From positions 1,116,001 to 1,180,000 of the forward strand of contig JAREIK010002440.1 of assembly GCA_029783825.1 (NCBI GenBank): a stretch of 64,000 bases of DNA, written 5' to 3'. Position numbers and translations under genes: made by a program. Positions within the stretch are counted from its first letter, which is position 1; each line of letters begins with the position of its first letter. Below, piece after piece: positions 47,421 through 58,768 of this stretch. A model generated the notes under the pieces. That model saw only the letters and a program-made list of their open reading frames with translations, was not told where the DNA came from and searched no databases. Source of the stretch: Sapria himalayana. Its lineage: Eukaryota > Streptophyta > Magnoliopsida > Malpighiales > Rafflesiaceae.

Positions 47421-47879
47421 ATTAAATTTGTTTAAGAAACTATATATTTGGATACAAGTAAATTATTAAGCAGATATCCATATGGTCTGAAAAAAGATAT
47501 TGAGAAACTTGAGAGCCTAATGATCTATATTGAGGTTGAGTCCTTTCCACAATAGGTTTGATTCCCATATTTGTAATGTGTGAACAACTACTTATAGCAC
47601 ATGTACATAAGCTAACCCTTTCGGACCTTACTAAATTTATTTTTGAAAAGTCTGAAACTCTACTCCACTTGCTCAGTCAAAATGATTTGGTTTTCTTTTA
47701 AAAATTAATGAATGTAATGACAACAATGCTAAATCTTTTAATGAATATTCTATAGAATCTCATGGGCTCATGAAAGTTTTGACTATCTTAAATTAACTTT
47801 GGTGTTATTGATTAATAAATAGTTTTCATTTTCACATAATCTATCTTGGTTCCTTAATAGCAAATAAAGCCAGAGACAA

Positions 47880-48480
47880 TTAGGCTACCAATAAAAAAAA
47901 ACTACATTTCTTCTTCTTGGCATACAACTTGTTCTTTGTGGGAGCCTTGAAACTTCTATCGAATTTGTTATGTTCTTTCTCATTTTACTATATATCAAAA
48001 TATCATTAAAATAAATAATAACAAACTTCAATGAAAAGTTAAAATACAACTTTTCATTCATATGATTAATCATGCATCTTGAAAGCTATTTTTTATTCAT
48101 CATTAGGGTGAATACGTATTTGATGAGAGTTATCACCAATTTTGGAGAGTTCAATACTCCATTTTTTTCATGCATGTAGTCTAAAAAAAGTAAGGTAAAT
48201 CAGTAGTGCACCTTTATTGTGTTGATGTCTTAGCTATGAGTGCATATCCTCAAACTGCCATCTTTCTTTTGAGTTACGAGTGCATGGACATCAACATTAC
48301 TTATGGTGTTTTGAACAATTTCTTTCTTAGAGATATATCTCACTTGTATTTGCAAGATCTTATACTCTTTTGTACTCATGTGAAAATGTTGATGATTAAC
48401 CAAACTAGTTCTATGGACAAGATCTATCTGGTGTTAAATGTTTCGTAGAGGCGGTACACCATATTATAATTCTTTTGATA
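47880..48480 (-). pseudogene. Ty3/gypsy reverse transcriptase (element G)
   Basis: 48073-47885 on the - strand reads INHMNEKLYFN, then FVIIYFNDILIYSK: the gypsy RT catalytic block, normally VYFDDILIYSK, with the first aspartate of the DD pair changed to N. The next words resemble LRE.KLYAKLSKCEF in decayed form. The region up to 48480 shows only scattered RT wording. Confidence 0.8.
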
Positions 48481-50080
48481 TAACATCCTTTGTTCAAATA
48501 GTAGTTCTTAAACTTATTTAGGTATGTTTTATGAAGTAGATACTTCCTTCAGTATGAAGAATGGTTGGCCTTTGTTTTGGTGGCCATTTCATCATTTTGT
48601 TGTTTCATCGAGGCAAGGCTAATCTTTGCATTATTCTTGTGAAAGTGTAGCCATTAGTTTTGTCATTAAACCTCATGTTCATATCATGTTTTTATGGATG
48701 ACTAAGTAATATGTGGCAAGTTTCCATATAAATTATATAACATAAAGTCTTATATTTTTACTTGTTAAAGGAGAAAGGAAAGCGGCACTACTTCATTAGC
48801 ATTGTTTCATTGACATCTTTAATCCAGCTGATACAATATGGTGCTAAATGTGGTGGGGTATGTTTTAGTTGGTAGCTATAGCTTATCTTCCATGATCTTG
48901 GATACTACATCCTCACTACTTTTGCTATCTAAGATAAAATCACATAATATTAACTAATTATACATCACCTTAAAAATCTAGCATTGTATATCTTATTCTT
49001 TTATTAAGGTGTACATAAGTCATTTTATTCCTAGAGATATACTCTCATCTTAATGAATAGGCTCTTTTGCTTTAACAACTTTCTCATACTCATCTTCTCT
49101 TCGGTAGATATCTTCTCCTTCAACATCATCATCAAGTGTAGTTGAGTTAACAAGTTTGCTTTCATGACAAATTATTGAGTAATGATATGTTTTTCACAAC
49201 AACAATATTTGTTACCTTTTAGAACAGCATAAAGGGTGTTGGCCTTATTTTCTAGTTCTTTTTGTGGACTTACAATCAGTTGGCTTCGAGAATGGGTTGG
49301 CTTCTGTCTTTCATTATGTTATTTCATCACAACCTTTCATTTGTTCAAATCAGATCTTTGAAGTGTTATAGAAGATAATAAAGATAGTTGATTGTGATTT
49401 CTCCTTTTGTTGAGTTGTCATTTAATCATGAAGGCAAGTTAAATTGCACTAGACAAAGTACTATGTGATTGTGATTCATTGAATACTTCATCTTGAATGT
49501 TGGCACAAAGTTAATCAATGAACCTTGAATTTTTTGTCTTTCAATCTCTTGAATATCTACAATTGCAACAAGCTTCTAAAATTTTTTGTAACATATTCAA
49601 TCATTATTCATTATGCTTTCCTATAGTATTGATAATGGCTAAAAAGTATTTGTTAGTAATATGGAGAAAACAATCACGAGCCATCAAGTTCTTTAATCAT
49701 CACTCGGTTTGAACATTTATTTTTTCTTTTCAAATTCATGATACTTTCAATTGGCTCCACCAAGCTCATGCTCCTCCCTTATGTCACCTAGATACCAAAT
49801 ATGACTTTCATGTATTTTTCCATTCTCCAATAATCAAAAATTATTTCTACCTCAGCTAGGCTGATTAAGAAATTATTTGATTATATGATTTCTCCCATGG
49901 CAATGAGAATATAATGCTCCTTGATTCATTTCTACAAGAACTAGTATATTATATTATTCATTGGAATCCCCATCTTGAAAACATGATTTCTATGTTGTCT
50001 AAAAATTTGACGCAGAGCAACATTTTGATATATTAATAGTCGAAACTTATCATTTTTGTCCAACAAGAAAATGTAGTATC
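48481..50080 (-). pseudogene. Ty3/gypsy protease and gag region (element G)
   Basis: Lies upstream of RT in element orientation. Near 49230-49190 the - strand reads KGNKYCCCEKH, a possible wrecked gag zinc knuckle followed by acidic-rich coding (DDDVEGEDIYRREDEYE near 49130-49080). Frames are heavily broken and limits are set by context. Gag continues on the far side of the LINE at 53041. Confidence 0.5.
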
Positions 50081-50097
50081 AAGTTGGTAAGCATTGT

Positions 50098-53040
50098 AAA
50101 ACCAATTAGCATGTTGTTTCTCTCCTCCCTCTCTCTCCTCTTTTTTGATTCCCCTCCAATTCTGTCCAGCTTAGTTCAAAGGGTATCCAAGAAATTGTCC
50201 AGGAGTTAGCTTCAGATTAGAAGCTAATTAGATACTTCATATATAACTGACCATAAGAGACAACTCACCTCTTTTCCCTCTAACCCTAGCAAAAACCGAA
50301 GAAACACCAAAAGTGTCCCCAAGTTCCAAAAGACTTTCAGGGTAGTCGATAAGCAAAACAATGGCTTTGTGAGACTGAATCGAAGAAGGTGCCTAGTCCT
50401 TTGCTCAGAAAAAGATTCAAACATCATGGAATTCCTCATTAAAGAATGTGAAATCTAAAAGCTCATTTATGGTAAGATTACTTGTGTCTTGAATGAATAT
50501 CTACCCGATTCTATACATGCTAGTGTGAAAATGCTTGATACTGATATGTTTAAAGAATGCATAAGCAATACTGCAACTTTTTTTTATCAAAAAAGGGATT
50601 GAGTTTGGAGAAACAAACATGAAATCCCTCAAGAACAAAGAGGAATTGTCGATTTCAATTGGAGTCAGGATGGAACAAAGAGTTAGTTCTAACTCTGAGA
50701 TCCACAGAAACTCATGCTTCAAACCACTTGATGAAAAAATTGTTTTTAGGTGCCTCTGAACATCCTAAGGCATTCGGGAAAAATAATATATTCTGGAGTA
50801 GTCTATTTTTTGGGAACAAAACCCAAGCCAACACAACAAAGCTTCCAATTTACTCTGTAAATAGGCTTGTAATGCTCACTTTGAGAATGAAGACCTAATT
50901 CAAGGTATAGAGTATTGGAAGAATTGTTTAATCAGGTATTTTGTTATACAAATTCTGGATATTTATTACTAGAGATACTTATGGAAGCACTAGATTTCTC
51001 ACCCGAAGAGATAAAAAATATGATGTTTCGTGTGGGAGAGGCTAAATCTCTTGGTCCAGATGATTACACGGTGAGATTCTTTAAGCATACATAAAAGTAT
51101 ATTAGAGAGAAAGTTATTAAAGCTGTAAAAAGATTCTTCCATTCAAGAAGAATGTTGAAAAAAATTAACCATGCCTACATTGCTTTGACTCCAAAAACTT
51201 CACATGCATCTTCTACAAAAGATTACAAACCAATTTCTTGCTGCAATGTAATCTACAAACTGATCTAAAATCTGATTTCTTTGAGGCTAAAACTAGTTCT
51301 AAAAGAAATAATTAATTTTACCCAAGCAGCCTATGTGAAAGGCAGGATAATCTCAGATAAATTTTTTAGCTTAAGGTTTATTTAGAAGATATGCGAGAAA
51401 AAGGATGTCACCTAGTTGTTTTCTAATAATTTTTTAAGGCTCTCATCTTTCCAAAGTCGTTCATCAAAATAATTCTTGAATGAATCTTTTCAGCTTTCTA
51501 TTTTATAGCGATAAATGGGCAACTTCACACTTTGTTTAATGGAAGAAGAAACCTTAGGCAAGGTGCCCCATTATCCTTGTATCTATTTGTGATAAGTATG
51601 GAATATCTTTCAAGATTTCTTTGCAGGACAACATATTCTGATCAGTTTTCCTTCCATCCGGGATGCCAAGCTTTAAAAATTACCCACCTTATTTATGAGG
51701 ATGATTTTATTATCTTTTCCAAAGGGAATTCTCCCTCTATTAAAATCATCCTAAATACCTTGAAAGTCTTTGAGGCAACATCTAGATCATGTGTAAACAT
51801 CCCCAAATCAAATATTTATTGGAAGGTGTTTCAGATAAGATTAAAAAAAGAATAATACTTACTTTTGGAATATAAAGAGGGAATTCTCCCTTTTACATTT
51901 CTAGGGGTGCCTTTTTCTTCAAACAGATTAATAACTGCTCGATTCACCCTATTGTAGGTCAAGATTACCTCAGCCATCCATCAATGGGTGAGAAAACTAC
52001 TCTCGATGGTGAGCAGATTGGAATTACTTCAAATAGCAATTCGAAGTATATAAGCTTACTAGTTTTTAGCACTCCTTCTACCACCTATTATTTTTAATGC
52101 AATCAAAAGAGCTTGCAGAAATTTTTTTTTTTTTTTTGCGGAGGGCTTCAAACAGGTAGGTATAAGCCCAAAGCTTCTTGGGAAAGAGTGTTCTTGCCTT
52201 ATGAACAAGGTGGGCTGGGCATACTTAAATTTGTTGTCTAGAATAAATTTTTTTTATTAAAACCTTGTGGCGTATAAACAGAAAGGAAGATTATCTTTGG
52301 ATAAGATGGATTCATTATTTCTATCTGTCTTCCCAAAATTTCTGGAGAATCTACATTTCTAAAGCAAATTCCCCTTTTTTGGAAGTCCCTAATTTTGATT
52401 AGGGATATCTTAATTGAGAAAACTTGAAATATCAATAAAGCACAAAAAATCTTATTAAATGGGGCAAAAGTGAAAATATAATTTCAAAAGCCTATAAATT
52501 TCTTATGGGCAACAATGAGGCAAAGAAATCCTGGGCACATATTATTTGGTTACCAATGCATATTCCTAAAATGTGATCTTTCTATGGGTGGTGCAATATG
52601 GGAAGAGAAGCACAAAAGACCAATTATTTGCAATTCCAAGGAATTTATAATATAAATTTTGTTCTGCCGGTGAATCAACAAATCATTTATTTTTTAAATG
52701 CTCATACACGAAGATGATTTGGGATCACCTAAAAAATTGGCTAGAGATGCTAGAGGATAGGATTCAATCTAATCAGCTTTCAAAGCAATGCAGGAAAAAT
52801 ATTTAGCCAATTTGGCAAAGAATCTAATACGAAAAGCCATCCTAGCAACAGATGTATATCACATCTTGAGAGAAAGGAAAAGAAGATAGCATGAGAACAA
52901 AGTTCAAGATGCAAAATTTATACTTTGAAAAATCAAAATGGAAATTTTTGTTGTATTCAAGAATGAATGTGATATTTCAAATTTGTGTTAGATTGTAAAG
53001 ATTTTGATATTTAATATTATTATCTATCAAAAAAAAAAAA
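50098..53040 (+). mobile_element. L1-type LINE, 5'-truncated, inserted in element G
   Basis: Ends in TATCAAAAAAAAAAAA at 53028-53040. Flanks match as an imperfect target duplication: GTTGGTAAGCATTGT (50083-50097) and GTTGGCAATCATTGT (53041-53055), two mismatches in 15. The body carries RT and the zf-RVT-like tail on the + strand. At 2.9 kb it is about half a full plant L1, with ORF1 and most of the endonuclease missing or unreadable (50098-50930). Confidence 0.88.
50940..52760 (+). pseudogene. LINE ORF2 reverse transcriptase, decayed
   Basis: The enzyme for target-primed reverse transcription. In order: AKSLGPDDYTVRFFK (about 51040-51090), KINHAYIALTPK, DYKPISCCNVIYKL, FTQAAYVKGRIISD, then RRNLRQGAPLSLYLFVISME (51544-51605). 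HLIYEDDFIIFSKGN carries YEDD where plant L1 usually has F/YADD (51691-51735). Then SWERVFLPYEQGGLGILK-like coding near 52180-52230. A zf-RVT region reads FCSAGESTNHLFFKCSYTKM (52660-52720), then IWDHLKNWL. Stops and shifts split it into short frames. Confidence 0.87.
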
Positions 53041-53300
53041 GTTGGCAATCATTGTCTCTAGATTATGTTATCTTTTATCAAGTGCATCCATGAACTTTTT
53101 TTTTTTTGCAAAAGCTACTTGTTTATTCTCTATGGTGGTGGAATTCGATATATTTTGGAAGAGTGATAACATCTTTTGAGTGATTGGCTCAGGAGTGTGG
53201 ATGGTGAATGGAATGAGTCAATGAGGTAATAAATAGGCTTGAGGACCCATTTTGGTGTACTCAAAGCTTGAAACCCAAATATAGCTCTCCATCCATCCAA
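53041..53300 (-). pseudogene. Gag remnant of element G beyond the LINE
   Basis: Sits next to the LINE target duplication, so it is the continuation of the 48.5-50.1 kb region. No firm motif; call is by context only. The 5' LTR was not identified. Confidence 0.35.
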
Positions 53301-53600
53301 GTTAGATTTAAAAAATAAAAATAAAAACTAAATTTTGCTAAAGTAGTGTTTTCGAAAACACCATTTCTGAAATATTAACTATATTTTTATTATACAAACA
53401 CATATACTAACACATATATACATATAAATATATATAATATAGTATATTCATTTATACATATAAACATATATTTTGTTTTTTTAAAAAATAGTGTATATAC
53501 GATTATATGTATAAACAAAATTTCAATTAAGTTGTATATTAGTTTTAACTTATATAAATTATATATTTTTATAATGTATAAATCTATAAGACACACACAC

Positions 53601-53667
<67 letters not shown>

Positions 53668-54568
53668 TTTGATTACTTTAATTAGATGTACTTTAACATA
53701 TTCTTGACAAGATATGTATGGGAGTGTCACCCGACTAAATCTTAGAAAAATGGACATTCTCTTCAATTCTATGAGAAAAATAATATTTGGTTTTTTGTCA
53801 AAACCAAGTTTGATTTATACCTTTATCATGTTTTAGTATTTTTTGATTTTATGTGAAATTGCTTAATTTTTAAGATTCTTTCCTTAATAGAAAAATCTAA
53901 AATATTTGGTTTTTTTTTTCTATATGAGAATAATACAACTTCAAGATATTGCTAAATATCTATGAGATTGATGCAACCCACAATAACTCATATAAATGAA
54001 ACACTACCTTCAACTCATCATTTGATTTTTGTTATCCATGTTCATCCATTTCACAAATATAACAAACATCAAACATAAGATGATTTTTGTTGGGTCTGGC
54101 TAAGTTGGGCATATCAAGTTTTATTTAGTTGTATTCATGTTTAGCTATTTTAATTTTAAAATGATAATATATAGTTTTTAATCTAAGCTTGAATATTTTA
54201 TTTTATAGTTATTGCCATTTTTTTGATTTTTTTTCTTGCATGTGTGGAGCACAATGGACCATGAAAGTGTGATAAATTTATCACTTTCTGAAATAAAAAA
54301 AAAACAAAAATTTAGAAAATATGAAAACTTCCACTTTTAAAGAGGCAAGCATGGTGCCTAATTGATGGGGTAGATTATTCATTAAAATAAAAAAAATTAT
54401 CATACAAAATAAAATGGTGTGACTATAACTTAGTTATGATATATATGTAATGTCATAAATTTGTGACTACAATTTTAGTACATATAAATTATTATATATA
54501 TTCTTTTTATAAAATATACATTAGTATTATATGTAACATGAATGACAAATATTTTATGAACTGATCAT
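53301..54568. other. No gene recognised; contains microsatellites
   Basis: Includes a compound (CA)n(TA)n tract at 53590-53662 (about 29 TA units). Open frames on the - strand here are simple-sequence artefacts. No LTR edges found. Confidence 0.5.
53590..53662. repeat. Compound (CA)n-(TA)n microsatellite
   Basis: CA units from 53590, then an uninterrupted TA run from about 53605 to 53662. Confidence 0.95.
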
Positions 54569-55785
54569 GAATGGATGAAAATCAGACTAAGAGATAGGGT
54601 TATGACTGATGAGTTTGTAGCAGAGATTGAGAACTTTTTTGTTTTGCTGAAAAGCACACTCAATTAATGGATGAAATTGAAATAATATGCTCATGTAATA
54701 ACCATAAATGTCAGAATCAGAATTCTTAAGATGTGGACACTACAATTCTATCTTGTAAAAAAATAGATTTCTTTTAAGCTACTATGTTTGATATAAACAT
54801 AGAGAAATAGTTGTGGCACAAATAATAAATTATTATGTACATAAAAGTATTGATTCAAATATTTCAATGGAATGTGTTAATCTCAACATTGCATATGAAT
54901 CCATATTAAAGTATATTTTTTCTCATTCCTTCAATTCGGATGTCACTGATAATATCCTAAATTAGCTTCAAAAAAATTTTAATGAAATGTTAAAACCATT
55001 AGAAGAAGAGATTTGGCTAGGTAATAAATATGGCCACTCAAAGTTATCAGTAGTGTCCAGACTTTAAAATTTAAAGGCAAAACATCATTTTTAATGATGG
55101 TGTTTTGATGAAATTTGCATGTTTTTTTTGAATTGTTTTCAAAGGATAACGTAATGACAGATAAATTTTATAATATAAAGAAGTTAATGTGAGGTTTGGG
55201 TTTGCTTATAAAAAAAATTCTTTGTTGCATTAATGGCTACATGATATATTGGGGTGAAGATAGTTAAACAATTGCTTATAATTTTTTTAACTATCATCGG
55301 TATAAAAGACAGAATGCATGTAAAAGGAATAAAAGAAATGTTCTTCATAAGAAGATGTATTAATTTATGTTGACTCATCATTTGTAAAGATTATTAGCAT
55401 CTGAAGCCACTACTAATGACATGAGTTGACATAAAGAGCATACTACTGAAGAAAGAATGATGCAGCATTACTTAGATTCTCCTTCTTGGAAATAGTTTAA
55501 TAATATTCATCCATCATTTGTAGATAAAAATTGAAAGGTTAGATTAAAGTTGTGCTCAGATGTATTTTAGCCATTTAGACAAATAGGGCAACAATACTCT
55601 TCATGGTCTATGATTACTAAACCATATAATTTACTGTCATGATTATGCATGAAAATGTTTGTGTGTTATCATCTTCGTCTGAGAAACCCAAAAGATAAGT
55701 TTGATATTTTTCTACAACCATTTATTATCGAGCTAAAAAATTTGTAGAAGGTAGATATTGAAACATATAATATATCTAGAAAGTA
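54569..55785 (+). pseudogene. CACTA (En/Spm) TNPD-like transposase, decayed
   Basis: Starts with a transposase-associated domain: EWMKIRLRDRVMTDEFVAEI, then CSCNNHKCQNQ in the shifted frame (54569-54720), matching the C-P-C-x-C zinc pattern of that domain. Near 55005-55050 KPLEEEIWLGNKYGHSKLS follows. From 55340: ASEATTNDMS, EERMMQHYLDSPSWK, then NIHPSFVDKN and VRLKLCSDVF. PYNLLS, LCMKMFV, NPKDKFDIFLQPFIIELKNL and ETYNISRK (to 55785) are the central TNPD motifs (W..F...P.F..D..N.R.GL..DGF; D.YLQPL..EL..LW). A block is missing around 55060-55330 and stops are many. The reading ends exactly where a CACTA terminus begins. Confidence 0.85.
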
Positions 55786-56040
55786 CACTACAAGAAAAAT
55801 CTCAAATAGCTAGAAAAAATTCTTAGCTAAACGAGGGGTTTCTGCCTCTAAACATGATATAACGATGGATTAGCGACGGAAGCTTTCCTAAGCTAAAGTG
55901 CTTGTCAATAAAAATTAACGAGGGAAAGAGTCCATAGCGAAAAACTTTTAGTGACGGAAAATTTCCTAGCTAAAATAATAATTTCCCTAGCTAAATTAGC
56001 AAGGAAAAATTCCCTAGCTATTTTAAATCCAGAACTATAT
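55786..56040 (+). mobile_element. CACTA element left terminus with subterminal repeats
   Basis: CACTACAAGAAAAATCTC at 55786 is the classic CACTA end. Subterminal words follow on both strands: CCTAGCTAAA, TTCCCTAGCTA, TTAGCGACGGAAG, TAGTGACGGAAA. It interrupts the TNPD pseudogene right after its ETYNISRK motif, so one CACTA is inserted in another. The opposite TTTTTCTTGTAGTG end was not found in the window; the element may be truncated or replaced by the repeats beyond 56.4 kb. Preceding GTA could be half of the 3-bp duplication. Confidence 0.8.
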
Positions 56041-56479
56041 ATTCAAAATTTTATTTTTTTTTTCAAAAAATTTAATTAAATAATTTACTATTTTTATATT
56101 AAATTGAATAAAAACAAAAAATATAAATGATAATTTATAAATAAACAAAATAAAATCATTTAATAAATTATTCAGATACAATATTTTACATAATTAAAAC
56201 AAAAACATAACAAAATTTTATTATATCTTATTCATCAATGTATCTACCAACAATGCATAGATATAATATATCCATGCATTGATGTTGCTTTTTATCCCTA
56301 AGCTCCTCCGATCACCATCTTTCTACTACGACAAAGTTGTCCGAATCATAGTGTGTCATGTCTAGTAAAAAATCCCTTCACTTATACAAGCTTCGTATGA
56401 GAAACAATGTGGTACCATATCTATACGAAATTTAAACCAGTCAATAAAATCAAAATAAATAAATAAATACAATTATGTT
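56041..56479. other. No gene recognised; possible CACTA interior
   Basis: AT-rich, then a slightly GC-richer stretch at 56290-56400 with no supported frame. Confidence 0.35.
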
Positions 56480-56870
56480 TTGATAAATATATAAAAATAT
56501 AGTATATATGTACATATATACCAGTATTTCACTAGCTACATATTTTACTATAGTATTTGTACATATAAACTACAGTATTATATGTACATGTACTAAGTAT
56601 ATATGTACGTATATACTTAGTATATACGTAAGTATATAATAAGTATATATGTATGTGTATACATATATATAATATAGTATATACGTACATATATAATATA
56701 GTATATACGTACATATATACTATAGTATATACGTACGTACATATATACTATAGTATATACATATGTATATACTCGTATATATGTACTTATATACTAGGTA
56801 TATGCATACTTAATTCTATAGTATATACGTACGTATATACTTTAGTATTATATGTATGTATATATAATCA
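56480..56870. repeat. Palindromic AT repeats (GTATATACGTAC family)
   Basis: Repeated self-complementary words GTATATACGTAC, TACGTACGTATA and ACTATAGTATATACGTA at close spacing. It reads nearly the same on both strands. The open frames it gives (YTYVYT-like) on both strands are artefacts. Confidence 0.88.
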
Positions 56871-57235
56871 CATAGCCTCAGATTACACGCACACATGTGC
56901 TTTCATGAAACTACACATACCATCAAAGACAACAGAAAGAAATGAGTATATATGTATGTATATATCAAGTATATACATACAAATATATTGCTGCTGCTAC
57001 TGCCGCTAATAATAAAAGTGGGGATGGCGATGATGCTCGACTGATAAACTTCTCTGCCAACCACTCATTTTGAGATTGTGTGAGTTTTTGACGAGGCGTC
57101 GAGCTACTTCTCCCAAAACAGAACCAGATATTCCTCCTACCACTCGTGACCTGTAAAAATCAGGTAATGTTATATTTTTCCTTCCAATTGAATATATTCT
57201 GTAAAATCTAATAAAATTATACGACACTACACAAG

Positions 57236-57266
<31 letters not shown>

Positions 57267-57589
57267 AGACCTAGTACAATTAGAACCAATCATTACAGAA
57301 CCTACAGCAAGAAAACTTATTTCCTCATACATAAGCTTTGTACCATGCGATAATTGCATAGGTAAGCAATGCCACAGCTTTGGGGAAGATCTAAAATCCA
57401 TGGCTTTTATGACATGCATAGGTAAGCAATGCAAGATGATGACCAGACTAGACCGAGCAATTATATATTCGAAGGTGTGTGTGTGTGTGTGTGTAAATGA
57501 GTGTGTATGTATGACTATATACATGTCTACAAATAAATATATGCACCCACTTATGTATATACTCAATATACATACTTATATACTGTAAT
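56871..57589. other. No firm gene; short unique stretch with (CAT)n and (GT)n tracts
   Basis: A more complex stretch (57000-57240, 57265-57470) sits between AT repeats. The - strand frame 57227-57006 reads VVGGISGSVLGEVARRLVKN; I do not recognise it. (CAT)n lies at 57237-57263 and (GT)n at 57474-57494. The 20-bp phrase CATAGGTAAGCAATGC occurs twice, at about 57356 and 57416. Confidence 0.4.
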
Positions 57590-57732
57590 ATATACATATG
57601 TATATAATCGGTATATACGTACTTATATATAGTTATAAATAGTTATAAATATAATTATTTATAGTTATATGTTATTATCCTTATAGTATATATTGTTATA
57701 AATAGTTATGTATAGTTAAACATATATTTATG

Positions 57733-57769
<37 letters not shown>

Positions 57770-58768
57770 ATTCATACAAGTAGTTATATGTATTTATACA
57801 TAAATATATATAAAGTTATAAACAAATATATAGATTTACATATATGTATACATAGTTACAAATATAGTTATATTTAATTATATAGAATTTTATATAGTTA
57901 TACAAATATTTATATATAGTTATACACATATAGTTAAACATAATGTTCTATGTTATTATACATGTAATTATAAATATAGTTACGTGTGGTTATACATATA
58001 GTTACACATATAGTTAAACTTATATTTATACATGTAGGCATATAAATTTTTTCATATAATTTTATATATTTATGCATATAGTTATTTATAGGTATAGATA
58101 TTGCAAAATACTTTTTTATATACTAATATATACACATATATATTAAATATAAGCTGTAAATTATATATTTAAATATAGTTATGTATAAAGCTTATATAGT
58201 TATACATATAGTAAGATACAATTATTTATAGTTATTTATTATTATACATATAATATATATAGTTATACATAGTTATATATAATTAAACATATAGTTATAT
58301 ATAGATATATTCATACAAATAGTTATAAGTAGTTATGCATAAATGTATACAACGTTATAAACAAATATTTAGATGTAAATATATGAATACATATATGTAT
58401 ATATAGTTAAAAATATAGTTATATTAATTATATAGAGTGTTACATAGTTATACAAATATTTATATATAGAATTACACATATAGTTATAAATATGTATGTA
58501 GTTAAAGATATAATTATATATAACATCTATATAGCTATACATTTAGTAAAATATAATTATATATAGTTATATATTATTATACATATAGTATATTTTGTTA
58601 GAAATATAGATATATAGAATTATACATATAGTTATGCATTATTATATAGTTAAAAAATTAGTTATGTATAGTTATAAATATAGTTATAAAAATAGTTTAC
58701 ATAATTATAAATATAGTTATACTTTTATATATAATGGCATATGATTATATATAATGGCATATATTTGT
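57590..58768. repeat. TAGTTATA-rich block with ~545-bp tandem duplication
   Basis: Built of ATATAGTTATACAT-like words. Two large units match: CATAAATATATATAAAG...TATAAACAAATAT near 57800-57825 with CATAAATGTATACAACG...TATAAACAAATAT near 58339-58365, and TACAAATATTTATATATAG at 57901 with the same at 58451. The offset is 539-550 bp. A (GT)n tract (about 57748-57770) is in the first unit only. Confidence 0.82.

Noticed and set aside
50501..50722. - strand open frame of 73 codons
   Set aside because: Lies inside the LINE whose coding sense is +; no motif.
56532..57009. Overlapping open frames on both strands rich in Y, I, T
   Set aside because: Produced by palindromic TA/GTATATAC repeats, which read alike on both strands.
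57006..57227. - strand frame with VVGGISGSVLGEVARRLVKN as a gene
   Set aside because: No recognised family, no neighbours in support, short length; could be part of a CACTA interior but unproven.
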